The position numbers and the translations under genes were made by a program. The notes beneath the pieces are model-generated. The model was given only the letters and a program-made list of their open reading frames with translations, was not told the DNA's origin and did not search any database. This document shows positions 56,733 through 64,000 of a stretch of DNA of 64,000 nucleotides, piece after piece (the first letter of the stretch is position 1; each line of letters opens with the position of its first letter). Origin of the DNA: AV40 sp963817335 (GTDB lineage Bacteria > Verrucomicrobiota > Verrucomicrobiia > Chthoniobacterales > UBA10450); the NCBI GenBank assembly GCA_963817335.1, contig CAWFNX010000005.1, forward strand, positions 1,550,001-1,614,000. The letters run 5' to 3'.

Positions 56733-56941
56733 GTAGGGCAGGCGCTCCGCCTGCCAGTTACAATCATTGGCGAGCACGCGTTCTCGATTGGCAACGCAGA
56801 TCGTTACGAAATAAATAACCGATTGTTTATCCCGCAGCCAAACGGGAACGCGCGGGGGATGCGCCATGAATTAATGATGGCAGGCGGAGCGTCCGCCCTG
56901 CAATTGAAAAGAACGGCAAGCGGAGCGCTTGCCCTGCAGTT
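56733..56941. repeat. REP-like hairpins around a transposase remnant
   Basis: GTAGGGCAGGCGCTCCGCCT begins at 56733. GGCAGGCGGAGCGTCCGCCC and GGCAAGCGGAGCGCTTGCCC lie at 56880-56935. The RAYT fragment at 56764-56867 sits between them. The adjoining 56964-56992 is an AGAGGA hexamer tract. Confidence 0.65.
56764..56867 (-). pseudogene. Remnant of a REP-associated tyrosine transposase (RAYT)
   Basis: The first ~35 residues of a RAYT/Y1 transposase survive: MAHPPRVPVWLRDKQSVIYF followed by VTICVANRERVLAND. The frame then runs into repeat sequence, and the catalytic HUH and Tyr motifs are missing. RAYT enzymes move REP hairpins, and such hairpins flank the fragment. Confidence 0.75.
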
Positions 56942-57004
56942 CGGAAGCGTCGGTGTTTATCGCAAAAGAGGAAGAGGAAGAGGAAGAAGGCCGCCAGGCC
57001 CAAG

Positions 57005-58495
57005 TTATTTCTTTTTCACGGGCGTGAAGGAGTGGTCGAAGACGTAGTTGGCGACGTTGCGGCCCTGGGCGATGGCTTGGGTCTTGTCGAATGACCAGTG
57101 GATGCCGAGATAAATCCGGCTTTGACCGTTTTCCTCTTCGGCCTGCGAGAAATTGACGAAGCTGCGTGGCATGAGCGGACGCACATTGCCGGAGTTGTCT
57201 TTGGTCACGCCATTGAACTCGTCGGAAACAAAAGTGAATGCGACGTTATCGGTGCCGAAAAATCTGCGCAGCGTCTGGAAAACGGCGCCACCAAAACCGC
57301 CGTGCCCGGACGGATAACTCGGAAACGGTGGAGTGAAGTTCGGACCAGTGAGATTACTGGCTGGGGCGCCCATTGGTACGAAGGTCGAATTCTCAATGGT
57401 GGAAGGGTTGCCGTCGCCGAGACCGGTTGGACCAAAGCCGGGATCGGATTCGCGAATACCGGTGATCGGTCGCCAAAAATCGTAAAAGTATTTTGATTCC
57501 CAAACCGCGATCCCGGTGTCAGCCATTGCGGTGTTAACCAAAGCTAAAAGCCGCGCGAGATCGGCGGTGCCGAGATGCATCTGGTCGGCGATATGAACCG
57601 TGATCTGATTGTAAAGTCGCGGCGGAGCGCACAGACTTGGGGTTCCGTCATAAGCCCAGAAAATTCCGATGAAACTTTGCTCGGGGGTGCGCGACGTCAG
57701 CGTGTGAACGCCGTCGCCACCGACGGACATGACTTCGTTGTAGGCATCGGTGTATTCCTGACTGTTCATCGCGGGCGGCGGCGGAACTCGAAACTGACTG
57801 CCGGATTGCAACACGAAGGGCCGGCATGCACCCCAATGGGCGCCGAGCGCGATAGACTGCTGACCGATCGGATCCTGACGCCAGTGGCCGGGTTGATCAC
57901 TGGTGAACCATGTCGTGCCGAGGGTCGGCTCGCCAATTTGCGAGCCGTCACTATTACGGAGCTCCTGAACCGCCATTGCCGCGCTGCGGCCTAACGAGAC
58001 ACCGCCATTACGTTCAGGCTTGCTGTGAACAACCGCGAGATCATCGGCAAGGAATGAGTCGAATTTCGCCGCCTGCGACGGATAAAGCGCGGACAATGTG
58101 TCGTGCGCGGCTTGAGCGACTGCGGCGTCGAGCGAGATAGGTCCTTTCGCCGTTGGGATCCCGGAATAGCTCCGGTAACCGCCGAGGACTGCGTTCACCG
58201 AATCGAACATCGCGATGTGAACGATGGCCATGGCGCGACTGGCGCGGCCTGGCCCGAGTTGCTCACCGAAAGTGCGAAGTTCGCCGGGTGCGACCGGTGT
58301 GTGATCAAGCCCGCTGGCGTCGATCGCGATTTGATTCCAGCGATGGATAGAATCGACAGCGTTCTTTGGGCTGCCGGCTGGGGCGGTTGGGGCCGCATTG
58401 ATAAACGGGCCAAAGGCCTCACGGAAGGTCTGGGCCTCGGTGCGACTAAAGCCGGTGAAACAGAGAGCGAGGAACAACGCGGATGCTGATTTCAT
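57005..58495 (-). CDS. Vanadium-dependent haloperoxidase-like exported protein
   Basis: The 496-residue protein has a signal peptide (ALFLALCFTGFSRTEA). The vanadate-binding set of the PAP2/haloperoxidase fold lies late in the chain: YFYDFWRPITGIR (Lys/Arg site), PSYPSGHGGFGGAVFQ (Ser-Gly-His loop) and RIYLGIHWSFDKTQAIAQGR (Arg and axial His). Relatives oxidise halides with H2O2 or act as acid phosphatases in the periplasm. The gene stands alone, flanked by REP repeats and the pil operon. Confidence 0.87.
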   Translation of the reverse strand: MKSASALFLALCFTGFSRTEAQTFREAFGPFINAAPTAPAGSPKNAVDSIHRWNQIAIDASGLDHTPVAPGELRTFGEQLGPGRASRAMAIVHIAMFDSVNAVLGGYRSYSGIPTAKGPISLDAAVAQAAHDTLSALYPSQAAKFDSFLADDLAVVHSKPERNGGVSLGRSAAMAVQELRNSDGSQIGEPTLGTTWFTSDQPGHWRQDPIGQQSIALGAHWGACRPFVLQSGSQFRVPPPPAMNSQEYTDAYNEVMSVGGDGVHTLTSRTPEQSFIGIFWAYDGTPSLCAPPRLYNQITVHIADQMHLGTADLARLLALVNTAMADTGIAVWESKYFYDFWRPITGIRESDPGFGPTGLGDGNPSTIENSTFVPMGAPASNLTGPNFTPPFPSYPSGHGGFGGAVFQTLRRFFGTDNVAFTFVSDEFNGVTKDNSGNVRPLMPRSFVNFSQAEEENGQSRIYLGIHWSFDKTQAIAQGRNVANYVFDHSFTPVKKK

Positions 58496-58626
58496 TTGTT
58501 CAAGGTTGAGAGCTTAGACGGGGTGAGGAGCGGGAAAAACATTGCCGATTTCTACGGAAAAATTCAATGGGAATCGCCGAAACAGAGCGATTTATGCAGC
58601 AGGAAGCACGCTAGAATGCGTGCAGT

Positions 58627-59172
58627 TTAAGGATGTGGCGAAGGGGCTCGGGAAGCGCCCTCGGGGGGTCGCTCGGATGCTTCTTTGCGGCGCAATGGAA
58701 CGGCGAGCTCTTCCTCGCCGTGGCCAATAATTACCCGGCCGTCTTCAATTGCCTTCACGGTTACCTGATAGATTTGAGTGCCAACCTGCAGGCCGAATTG
58801 TTGGCCCTCGCCCATTGTCTTGCCGTTGATGATGGCAAAACGGGTCGCTCCGTCGAGCGTGATGCTGGTGACGAGAAAAGCACCGGGCGGAACTTCGCCC
58901 TGAGCACTCCCGCTCCCGCCCGCAACACGGGCGATTGGCTTCCAGCCGATCGGCCAGAATGGATTTCGGGTTCCGGCATCCATCTGAAACGAGGATTTGT
59001 TTTTGACGTCGATTGGCTTCGAATCGCCGGACGGTTTGTTACTAACGTCAGTGGGCGGCGCATCTTCCGTGGGCTTCGGCTTCGGAGAAGCCGGCGCGGG
59101 TTTCTCTCCGGCGGCAAACACCGCGGTCACCAGCGACATTGAAAAGCAAATCGATAACAGAAATGCTCTCAT
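58627..59172 (-). CDS. Exported protein at the end of the pil operon (PilP-position)
   Basis: The 181-residue protein has a signal peptide (LLSICFSMSLVTAVFAAG) and a Pro/Lys/Ser-rich linker (residues 22-60). A compact domain follows, with MDAGTRNPFWPIGWKP, FLVTSITLDGATRFAIINGK and GTQIYQVTVKAIEDGRVII. The order (short exported linker then a beta domain, after PilO) is that of PilP, and RNPFWPIGW resembles the RNPF/RDPF motif of PilP/GspC-type proteins (inference). It overlaps pilO by 4 bp. No pilQ follows. Confidence 0.68.
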   Translation of the reverse strand: MRAFLLSICFSMSLVTAVFAAGEKPAPASPKPKPTEDAPPTDVSNKPSGDSKPIDVKNKSSFQMDAGTRNPFWPIGWKPIARVAGGSGSAQGEVPPGAFLVTSITLDGATRFAIINGKTMGEGQQFGLQVGTQIYQVTVKAIEDGRVIIGHGEEELAVPLRRKEASERPPEGASRAPSPHP

Positions 59173-59738
59173 CGTTTTTCGATCACGGTCGTCGCGGCAA
59201 TCCCGACCTGTTGAAATTGCGACTCGTTAGGCATGACGTGAATGCTGAGTTTGGTAATCGAGAGCAGCGGCTCGGTGTTTTCAAGATCGGCGATTGATTT
59301 GCCAAGCGCGGCAAAATCGGCCTGAGGCAGCTCGATGAGCCAGTTGTATTTGCTCCAGGCGGACAATTCGGCCTGCTTGAAATTGGTGTTACTCTCCAGG
59401 CGGGCGACAGCTTTGTCGATTTGCTGGTTGGCAAAAAACGTTTTCATGTGCGGCGGAAACCAGGCGATCGGCGCCCCGTCAGGGGTAAGCTCCTTGAGGG
59501 CAGCGAAACGAGTCGTCGCGTCCTTGGCCTGACGCTCGAGATTGGCCGCTTTGGCCAATTCGTCTTTTGACCCGTCGATTTTTTTCTGCAACTCGTCGAT
59601 CTGCTTCAAGGTGCTGTCGCGAGATGTCTGCAGCGGCCCGAGAAAGAAAGTGAAATAGACGTAGAGCAGAAAGATAAAGCCCATCGCGCTCAGAACGAGC
59701 TTCTTGATCTGGTCTGAGGACAGTTTAGGAAGATTCAT
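59169..59738 (-). CDS. pilO: PilO-like type IV pilus assembly protein
   Basis: The 189-residue protein from ATG 59738 has one N-terminal helix (LVLSAMGFIFLLYVYFTFFL). A coiled coil follows (TLKQIDELQKKIDGSKDELA), then a ferredoxin-like periplasmic domain. This is the PilO plan; PilN and PilO form a heterodimer linking the cytoplasmic PilM to the outer-membrane secretin. It starts 7 bp after pilN. Confidence 0.78.
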   Translation of the reverse strand: MNLPKLSSDQIKKLVLSAMGFIFLLYVYFTFFLGPLQTSRDSTLKQIDELQKKIDGSKDELAKAANLERQAKDATTRFAALKELTPDGAPIAWFPPHMKTFFANQQIDKAVARLESNTNFKQAELSAWSKYNWLIELPQADFAALGKSIADLENTEPLLSITKLSIHVMPNESQFQQVGIAATTVIEKR

Positions 59739-59745
59739 CGTTGGC

Positions 59746-60402
59746 TTAGCGTTTGGCGTGAGTTGGAACAGGGGTAGCGGCCGGTTTTGCTTTGGCGGCC
59801 GGGTTGAAAGTGATAGCCAGGACGAAGCGTGACATGGGAACATTCGTGCCGCCGAGGTTTGCAACCGTATCCACGTCCTCAAGCGTTTTGAACTCTACTT
59901 TTACGTCGTGATAAGTCTTGCCGAGTTGTTCGAGCAACATTTGTCGTAAGTCTTCGGCAGCGGAACGCGGTTCCCGGGCCGCGGCCATTCCTTCAATCGT
60001 GACGGAAATGGCTCCTCCTTTTTCGTCCTCCGCGACCTGTCCTTCCAAACTGGTCAGCTGCGCATTTGGCGGAACGCAGCGTGACAATCTTTCCAGGAGC
60101 GGCCCCCAAAAGAACCGGTTGTCGATGTAATCATCGAGAATTCGGGTCGTGCTTATGATGCTGGTCAGTTCGGCAGCACGTTTCTGAGCTTTAGTCACTT
60201 CTGGCTCGATCTTCTTCCAATCAGCGGTGATGTGATTGAGCCGGCTCTTGATCTCGATGGTGCGATATGCGTTCCAGGCGTAATAAAGAAAGAGTACCGC
60301 ACCGCAACTTGCGAGCACAAGCATTCCAATCTTGAGCGGGTCGCGCTGGCGTTGGCGCTGCTCGAGGATTTCTTCGTGCAGGAGATTGAGGTGCAGGGCC
60401 AT
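59746..60402 (-). CDS. pilN: PilN-like type IV pilus assembly protein
   Basis: The 218-residue protein from ATG 60402 opens MALHLNLLHEEILEQRQRQR. The short N-terminal segment matches the PilN tail that docks in PilM (xxINLLxxR-like, here LHLNLL). One membrane helix (KIGMLVLASCGAVLFLYYAW), a coiled coil and a periplasmic domain (GAISVTIEGMAAAREPRSAA) follow. It starts 8 bp after pilM. Confidence 0.8.
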   Translation of the reverse strand: MALHLNLLHEEILEQRQRQRDPLKIGMLVLASCGAVLFLYYAWNAYRTIEIKSRLNHITADWKKIEPEVTKAQKRAAELTSIISTTRILDDYIDNRFFWGPLLERLSRCVPPNAQLTSLEGQVAEDEKGGAISVTIEGMAAAREPRSAAEDLRQMLLEQLGKTYHDVKVEFKTLEDVDTVANLGGTNVPMSRFVLAITFNPAAKAKPAATPVPTHAKR

Positions 60403-60410
60403 GGAGCTGG

Positions 60411-61481
60411 TTATCGTTTCAAATATTCGAAGGCGGCTCCGCAAGCCACGTTGAGAGATACAAATTCGTTAGGCAAACTCTGTCGCTTGGCTGCCGGAAG
60501 AGCGACTTCGCAGGTCTCCAGCGGGTCCCAAATTTCGCAGGGCAAACTCAGTTCGTCGCTCAACGTCTGCAAAACGGTTTCCGCGCGGGCCAGGCCGCCG
60601 GAAACGAAAATTCGACCGATGCCTTCCTCGCGCTGGCCTTCGAAGAAGCCGATGGAATTGCGCACTTCCATGGCCAGTCGGGCAAGCGAGTTCCGGCAAA
60701 TTTCGGTCATTCCCTCATCGCCTTGTTGAATCATCAGCCAGGCGGCGTCGGCATCGAGGGCGTCTTCGGCGGTAAGCGCCTGCATTAACGCTTTTCCGCC
60801 GTAGTCGATGCTGCGAACGAGGACGAGTTCACTTCGACTGCCGATCAGCACCGTGCTTTCGAGATGGCCCATGTCGAGAAGCAAGAATGCATCGTTTGCG
60901 AAAACGTCAGGGTAGGCGAATTCGAAAGCGTTGAACGAACAGACTGGCGCGAGTTGAAGCAGCTCAGCCGAGACGCGCACCTTGGCGGCCGCGCTGATAA
61001 TTTGTTTGATCTGGCTGCGCAACATTCCGCCAACCAGATATTTGGTTTGAGTGAGGACGCCGGTTTGGGTCGCAACGTTGGAGCCCGCGCTTGGCTTGTC
61101 GGTTGCGGACATTCCGTTTTGATGGACGACTGGGGCGACATCGAGGATAAATTCCTTGCAGTCTTGATTTAAGACGGTGAGGCCATTCAAGCGCAATGCG
61201 TTGCGGAGCAGGTGGACGGGTGTGTCCGGCTGCTCGATGATCCGCAAAATCGCGCTGGGATCGGAGACGGCGAAAGCGCAGGCCTTCGCGCCGCCGAGCT
61301 CACGCAGTAGTTGTTTCAGTTCCCGGGCGAGATCGTCGGCTGACGCAAATTCTTCCGGCACGGGTCGCGAGGCGAAGCTCGTCAAAACGAACCGGGTGTC
61401 GTTCTTTCGTCGAAGGGCGACGCCCTTGAGCATGTGTTTGCCCAAGTCGATGCCAACAACAGAATCTGCGCGTTTGGCCAT
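60411..61481 (-). CDS. pilM: PilM-like actin-fold type IV pilus protein
   Basis: The 356-residue cytoplasmic protein opens MAKRADSVVGIDLGKHMLKG, with the phosphate-1 loop of the actin/FtsA fold. A second nucleotide loop lies near residue 210 (DAFLLLDMGHLESTVLIGSR) and the adenosine motif is RIFVSGGLARAETV. PilM binds ATP and PilN at the inner-membrane face of the pilus machine. It heads a pilM-pilN-pilO-(pilP) operon. Confidence 0.85.
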   Translation of the reverse strand: MAKRADSVVGIDLGKHMLKGVALRRKNDTRFVLTSFASRPVPEEFASADDLARELKQLLRELGGAKACAFAVSDPSAILRIIEQPDTPVHLLRNALRLNGLTVLNQDCKEFILDVAPVVHQNGMSATDKPSAGSNVATQTGVLTQTKYLVGGMLRSQIKQIISAAAKVRVSAELLQLAPVCSFNAFEFAYPDVFANDAFLLLDMGHLESTVLIGSRSELVLVRSIDYGGKALMQALTAEDALDADAAWLMIQQGDEGMTEICRNSLARLAMEVRNSIGFFEGQREEGIGRIFVSGGLARAETVLQTLSDELSLPCEIWDPLETCEVALPAAKRQSLPNEFVSLNVACGAAFEYLKR

Positions 61482-61584
61482 GATGCTGCTGTAACCCCTG
61501 TAGCGGGAAACGTGCCCCGCGAAGGCGCTTTTTGGCGGGCAGTTTACGCAGGGCGCCGGCGCGTTGATGCGCCGAATATTCGGG

Positions 61585-62997
61585 TCACGCCGCCACCGCC
61601 GCGCGATACCCGAAGAATTCGCGCTCTTTGATGATCTGCGCGACCTCCGGCGGGACCATTTCCTCCCAGGTTTTGTCCCCGGCTTTCAATTTCGCGAGGA
61701 CGGCCGCGGGGTAAATCCTTAGAAAAGCCTTCTCGTAATCGGTGATCTCCGCGATGTAGCGATTGTCGATCAGATATTGAAACAGCGACCGCAGATTTGG
61801 AGCGACCTGGGTTTGATTAGCGGTGACGATCTTGCCGCTTTTTTCATCAATCATCGGATAGACGTAAAGCTTCAGCCCGTGTTTAAACATCCGGCCGAGA
61901 GCTTCCAAAATTCCGCCTTCGAGGTTTAGATAATATTTTTCGTCAAAAATCTCGTGCAAACTCGGCACTCCCATCACCAGGCCGATCATTTTTGTGGTGT
62001 AGCGCGAGAGATAGCCAGCCAGCCGATAATACTCGCCGAACTTTGAAATCAGGACCGTCCGGCCGAGCGCGCCCAAAATATCGACGCGCTGCAGAAAATC
62101 CGCGTGATTGAGCTGACCTTCCGCAAGCAGGTTCTCAAGCGTCATTTCCATCAGCACGACCAAATCTTGTTCCGAGCAACCCGTTTCTTTCACGAACTGG
62201 CGGCGCGCGCCTTCCAGCATGTCGTTCGTTGCGTAAGTCACCGGCCGAAAGCTGCCGCGCTCAATCAGGATCGCTTTCTTGTGCAGAATTTCCGATGCCT
62301 GCACCATTTCTCCGTTGGCCGTGAACATCACGGCGTCGGTCAGCCCCTGACTCACCAATTGCAGATTCATCAGGCGATTGTCGATCTTGGCGAAGGCTGG
62401 CCCGGAAAACTTGATGAGGTCGACCTGCATTCGGCCCGGCGCCAGATTTTCGTGCAAAGAAGAGATCAACCGTTCCGGTAGCGATTCATAGAACGCGGCG
62501 TACAGCAGATTTACTCCGATGACCCCGAGCGCTTCCTGTTGCTCGGCGTTTCCTTCGTCGAGCATTCGAACATGAATAATGATCTCACTCGGTTCTCCGC
62601 GAGGCTGGGTTTGAAATCGAACGCCCAGCCAACCGTGCGATTCATTGTGCTGTTTGAAGCTGCGCGCCGCCACCGTGTCGGCGAAAACGAAAAATGTGCG
62701 CTCGCTCCCCAGTTTTTTGTCGAGCCTTTCTACGAGGAGATCGTATTCGTGATCGAGCATTGTGTTTAAACGCACGCGGCTGACGTAGCGATCGGCTGGG
62801 CCGTAAATCGCATCGCTGAAGGTCATGTCGTAGGCCGACATTGTCTTCGCAATCGTCCCGGCGGCGCCGCCCACGAGAAAAAAACGACGGGCCACCTCTT
62901 GTCCCGCGCCGATTTCGGCAAAGGTTCCGTATTTTTGCGCGTCGACATTGATCTGGAGCGCCTTTCGGTTTGTCTCGACGTCCATTTCCGCCTTCAT
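61585..62997 (-). CDS. Conserved-looking cytoplasmic protein of unknown function
   Basis: The 470-residue protein has no signal peptide or helix. Notable blocks are YGTFAEIGAGQEVARRFFLV, TISAYDM-like TMSAYDMTFSDAIYGPADRY, YEKAFLRIYPAAVLAKL and a C-terminal WEEMVPPEVAQIIKEREFFG. The combination of an N-terminal glycine-rich segment and a long helical body does not match a family I can name with confidence. It lies 104 bp upstream of pilM on the same strand but is probably a separate unit. Confidence 0.6.
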   Translation of the reverse strand: MKAEMDVETNRKALQINVDAQKYGTFAEIGAGQEVARRFFLVGGAAGTIAKTMSAYDMTFSDAIYGPADRYVSRVRLNTMLDHEYDLLVERLDKKLGSERTFFVFADTVAARSFKQHNESHGWLGVRFQTQPRGEPSEIIIHVRMLDEGNAEQQEALGVIGVNLLYAAFYESLPERLISSLHENLAPGRMQVDLIKFSGPAFAKIDNRLMNLQLVSQGLTDAVMFTANGEMVQASEILHKKAILIERGSFRPVTYATNDMLEGARRQFVKETGCSEQDLVVLMEMTLENLLAEGQLNHADFLQRVDILGALGRTVLISKFGEYYRLAGYLSRYTTKMIGLVMGVPSLHEIFDEKYYLNLEGGILEALGRMFKHGLKLYVYPMIDEKSGKIVTANQTQVAPNLRSLFQYLIDNRYIAEITDYEKAFLRIYPAAVLAKLKAGDKTWEEMVPPEVAQIIKEREFFGYRAAVAA

Positions 62998-63014
62998 AAG
63001 AAAATCTTTCTCTG

Positions 63015-63042
63015 CCTCTTGCTCTTACTCTTGCTCTTGCTT
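63015..63042. repeat. CTCTTG hexamer tandem repeat
   Basis: CCTCTTGCTCTTACTCTTGC, then further CTCTTGCTT. It is the complement of the tract at 43496-43522. The 122 bp between genes here hold nothing else. Confidence 0.65.
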
Positions 63043-63119
63043 GAGATGTTCTCAAACAAGAGGAATGAGCGACGGGCTCTAGCTGCCTATCCGCTGCAGG
63101 AGATCTCGGCAGCTACAAC

Positions 63120-63854
63120 TTACATTCTGACTTGCTCGACGCTTTTTGCCGGCAACCAACCTCGCAGATCGTTCGGCAATGCTGCGTAAATCCAGTCGCC
63201 GCGTTGACTCAAAATTTGAATCTCGCTTCCGGCCGGAAGGGTCAAAACCCGATTGGCAGTATCTGCTGTGGCCAGTCGAGCGTCGGCGTTCTCTGCGGTG
63301 ACGACCGCCAGACCGGCGCCCTGTTTTCCGTGTTCTCGCTCCCAGGTTGCAAAAGCGGCGAAGGCGAAGATGGCCAACGACAAAATTGACAAGGCGGCGA
63401 GACCACGACGCCGGCGAGCAGTAAAAATGAAGGTGACAAGGCCGAAGGCGAAGACCCAAAACGCGATTGCGGCCGTCATCGTGTATTGATTTTGAGCGAC
63501 GACGGCGAGCGCGCGCTCCGGTTTTGCCGGAATCAATTCCAGCGCTCGAGCTTCATCGCGCGCAATTCGCAAATTGGCCTGGGCCTCGGGATGATGCGGA
63601 TCCAAGGCGAGGGCGCGTTCGTAATTCAAGATCGCACGACCGAAATCTTTCGTTCGGAAATACGCATTGCCCAGATTATAAAAGAGATTTGGGGCGTCCT
63701 GGCCGGAACGCACGAGTTCTTCGTAATCCCTGGTTGCGGCATCGAAATCGCCGGCTGCATATTCCTGGTTGGCCTTCACGAACTGGGTATTCGTTTGGGC
63801 CGACGCAATCGATGCCCCCGCCAGAAAGAGTAAGAGAAAAATTCGAACTCTCAT
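63120..63854 (-). CDS. BatE-like TPR and SH3 domain protein
   Basis: The 244-residue protein has a signal peptide (FLLLFLAGASIASA). Two TPR units follow (FVKANQEYAAGDFDAATRDY, NLGNAYFRTKDFGRAILNYE), then two helices (residues ~125-170), and a C-terminal bacterial SH3 domain (NRVLTLPAGSEIQILSQRGDWIYA). This is the layout of BatE in Bacteroides-type aerotolerance (Bat) operons. Its ATG overlaps the stop of the upstream gene, supporting the operon. Confidence 0.75.
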   Translation of the reverse strand: MRVRIFLLLFLAGASIASAQTNTQFVKANQEYAAGDFDAATRDYEELVRSGQDAPNLFYNLGNAYFRTKDFGRAILNYERALALDPHHPEAQANLRIARDEARALELIPAKPERALAVVAQNQYTMTAAIAFWVFAFGLVTFIFTARRRRGLAALSILSLAIFAFAAFATWEREHGKQGAGLAVVTAENADARLATADTANRVLTLPAGSEIQILSQRGDWIYAALPNDLRGWLPAKSVEQVRM

Positions 63855-64000
63855 GCGCGCAAGCTTTCGAGTAATTGCAGCACTTCCTCTCGATCTTGAT
63901 GAGGAACATTCTTCTCCCCATTTCCAGTCCCGCTGTAACGCAATTCATCAGTCCGCTCGAAAAGCGTTCGCAGTCGGGCGCGCTCGGTCTCGTTCAAATT
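63851..64000 (-). CDS. C-terminal end of a BatD-like protein (partial)
   Basis: Only the last 49 codons are in the window: NLNETERARLRTLFERTDEL, then RYSGTGNGEKNVPHQDREEV and LQLLESLRA. The block ARLRTLFERTDELRYSG is typical of the C-terminal tail of BatD/oxygen-tolerance proteins. The TGA stop overlaps the next start (ATGA). The identification rests on this short tail and on its neighbour. Confidence 0.6.
   Translation of the reverse strand, partial: NLNETERARLRTLFERTDELRYSGTGNGEKNVPHQDREEVLQLLESLRA

Noticed and set aside
56823..57047. A 74-codon plus-strand frame
   Set aside because: It is composed of REP hairpins and an AGAGGA tract (GASALQLK, SGALALQF repeats).

Overview
The window looks like chromosomal DNA from an uncultured or little-studied Verrucomicrobiota bacterium, probably a soil Chthoniobacterales-type organism (inference). 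The grounds are a VPDSG-CTERM-like sorting peptide, a GxxExxY gene with its typical flanking repeats, GTAGCGG...CCGCTAC twin-palindrome repeats between genes, short repeats inserted in frame inside genes, and a PilM-N-O / Mla / Bat gene complement. No ribosomal marker is present, so the assignment is tentative.

Layout. 1-21 kb holds ordinary chromosomal genes: a truncated acyltransferase, ChaA-type Ca2+/H+ antiporter, two EamA/RarD exporters, creatininase-family hydrolase, ClC channel with CBS domains, FMN reductase, LipA, a glycosyltransferase, an mlaE-mlaF-mlaD lipid transport operon, two MsrB paralogues (one without its catalytic residues), a GxxExxY gene and a frameshifted MFS gene.

21.2-39.1 kb is the main discovery: a chromosomal integron. 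It has a full-length IntI (21189-22235) with the IntI-specific insert, an attI-like core (GTTAGAT at 22278), and 30 recognisable attC sites in a row (RYYYAAC...GTTRRRY). These bound about 31 cassettes, nearly all with their gene on the + strand. intI points the same way as the array, the reverse of the classical divergent layout. The attC sites fall into a 122-125 bp class (24), a 96 bp class (5) and one 300 bp outlier. About 25 of 32 cassette genes encode exported or membrane proteins. The recognisable ones are VOC-fold proteins (three), GNAT, DUF1801, an antibiotic-biosynthesis-monooxygenase-like protein, a TonB C-terminal domain, NTF2-like, DUF1579-like and PAP2-like proteins. The rest I do not recognise. 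One cassette carries its only gene on the minus strand: a 42-residue peptide that is little more than a VPDSG-CTERM anchor.

39-64 kb returns to housekeeping and envelope genes: RuvA, an ArnT-like glycosyltransferase, PAP2, tRNA-Ser(UGA), a PA0069-type radical SAM protein, an OPA-type transporter, tRNA-Val(CAC), OsmC, GlyRS, MmcQ/YjbR, an LTA-synthase-like sulfatase, MurI, ValS, CstA, a vanadium-haloperoxidase-like protein, a PilM-PilN-PilO operon and the end of a Bat operon (BatD/BatE-like).

How it fits together. The integron is a compact store of mostly secreted or membrane functions inserted between an MFS pseudogene and a conserved chromosomal gene. Stop codons sit inside attC R'' cores and start codons sit 3-15 nt after R' cores, so the recombination sites probably double as translation signals. 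Dispersed repeats of the host genome occur in attC loops, inside genes and at gene ends, where they supply stop codons.
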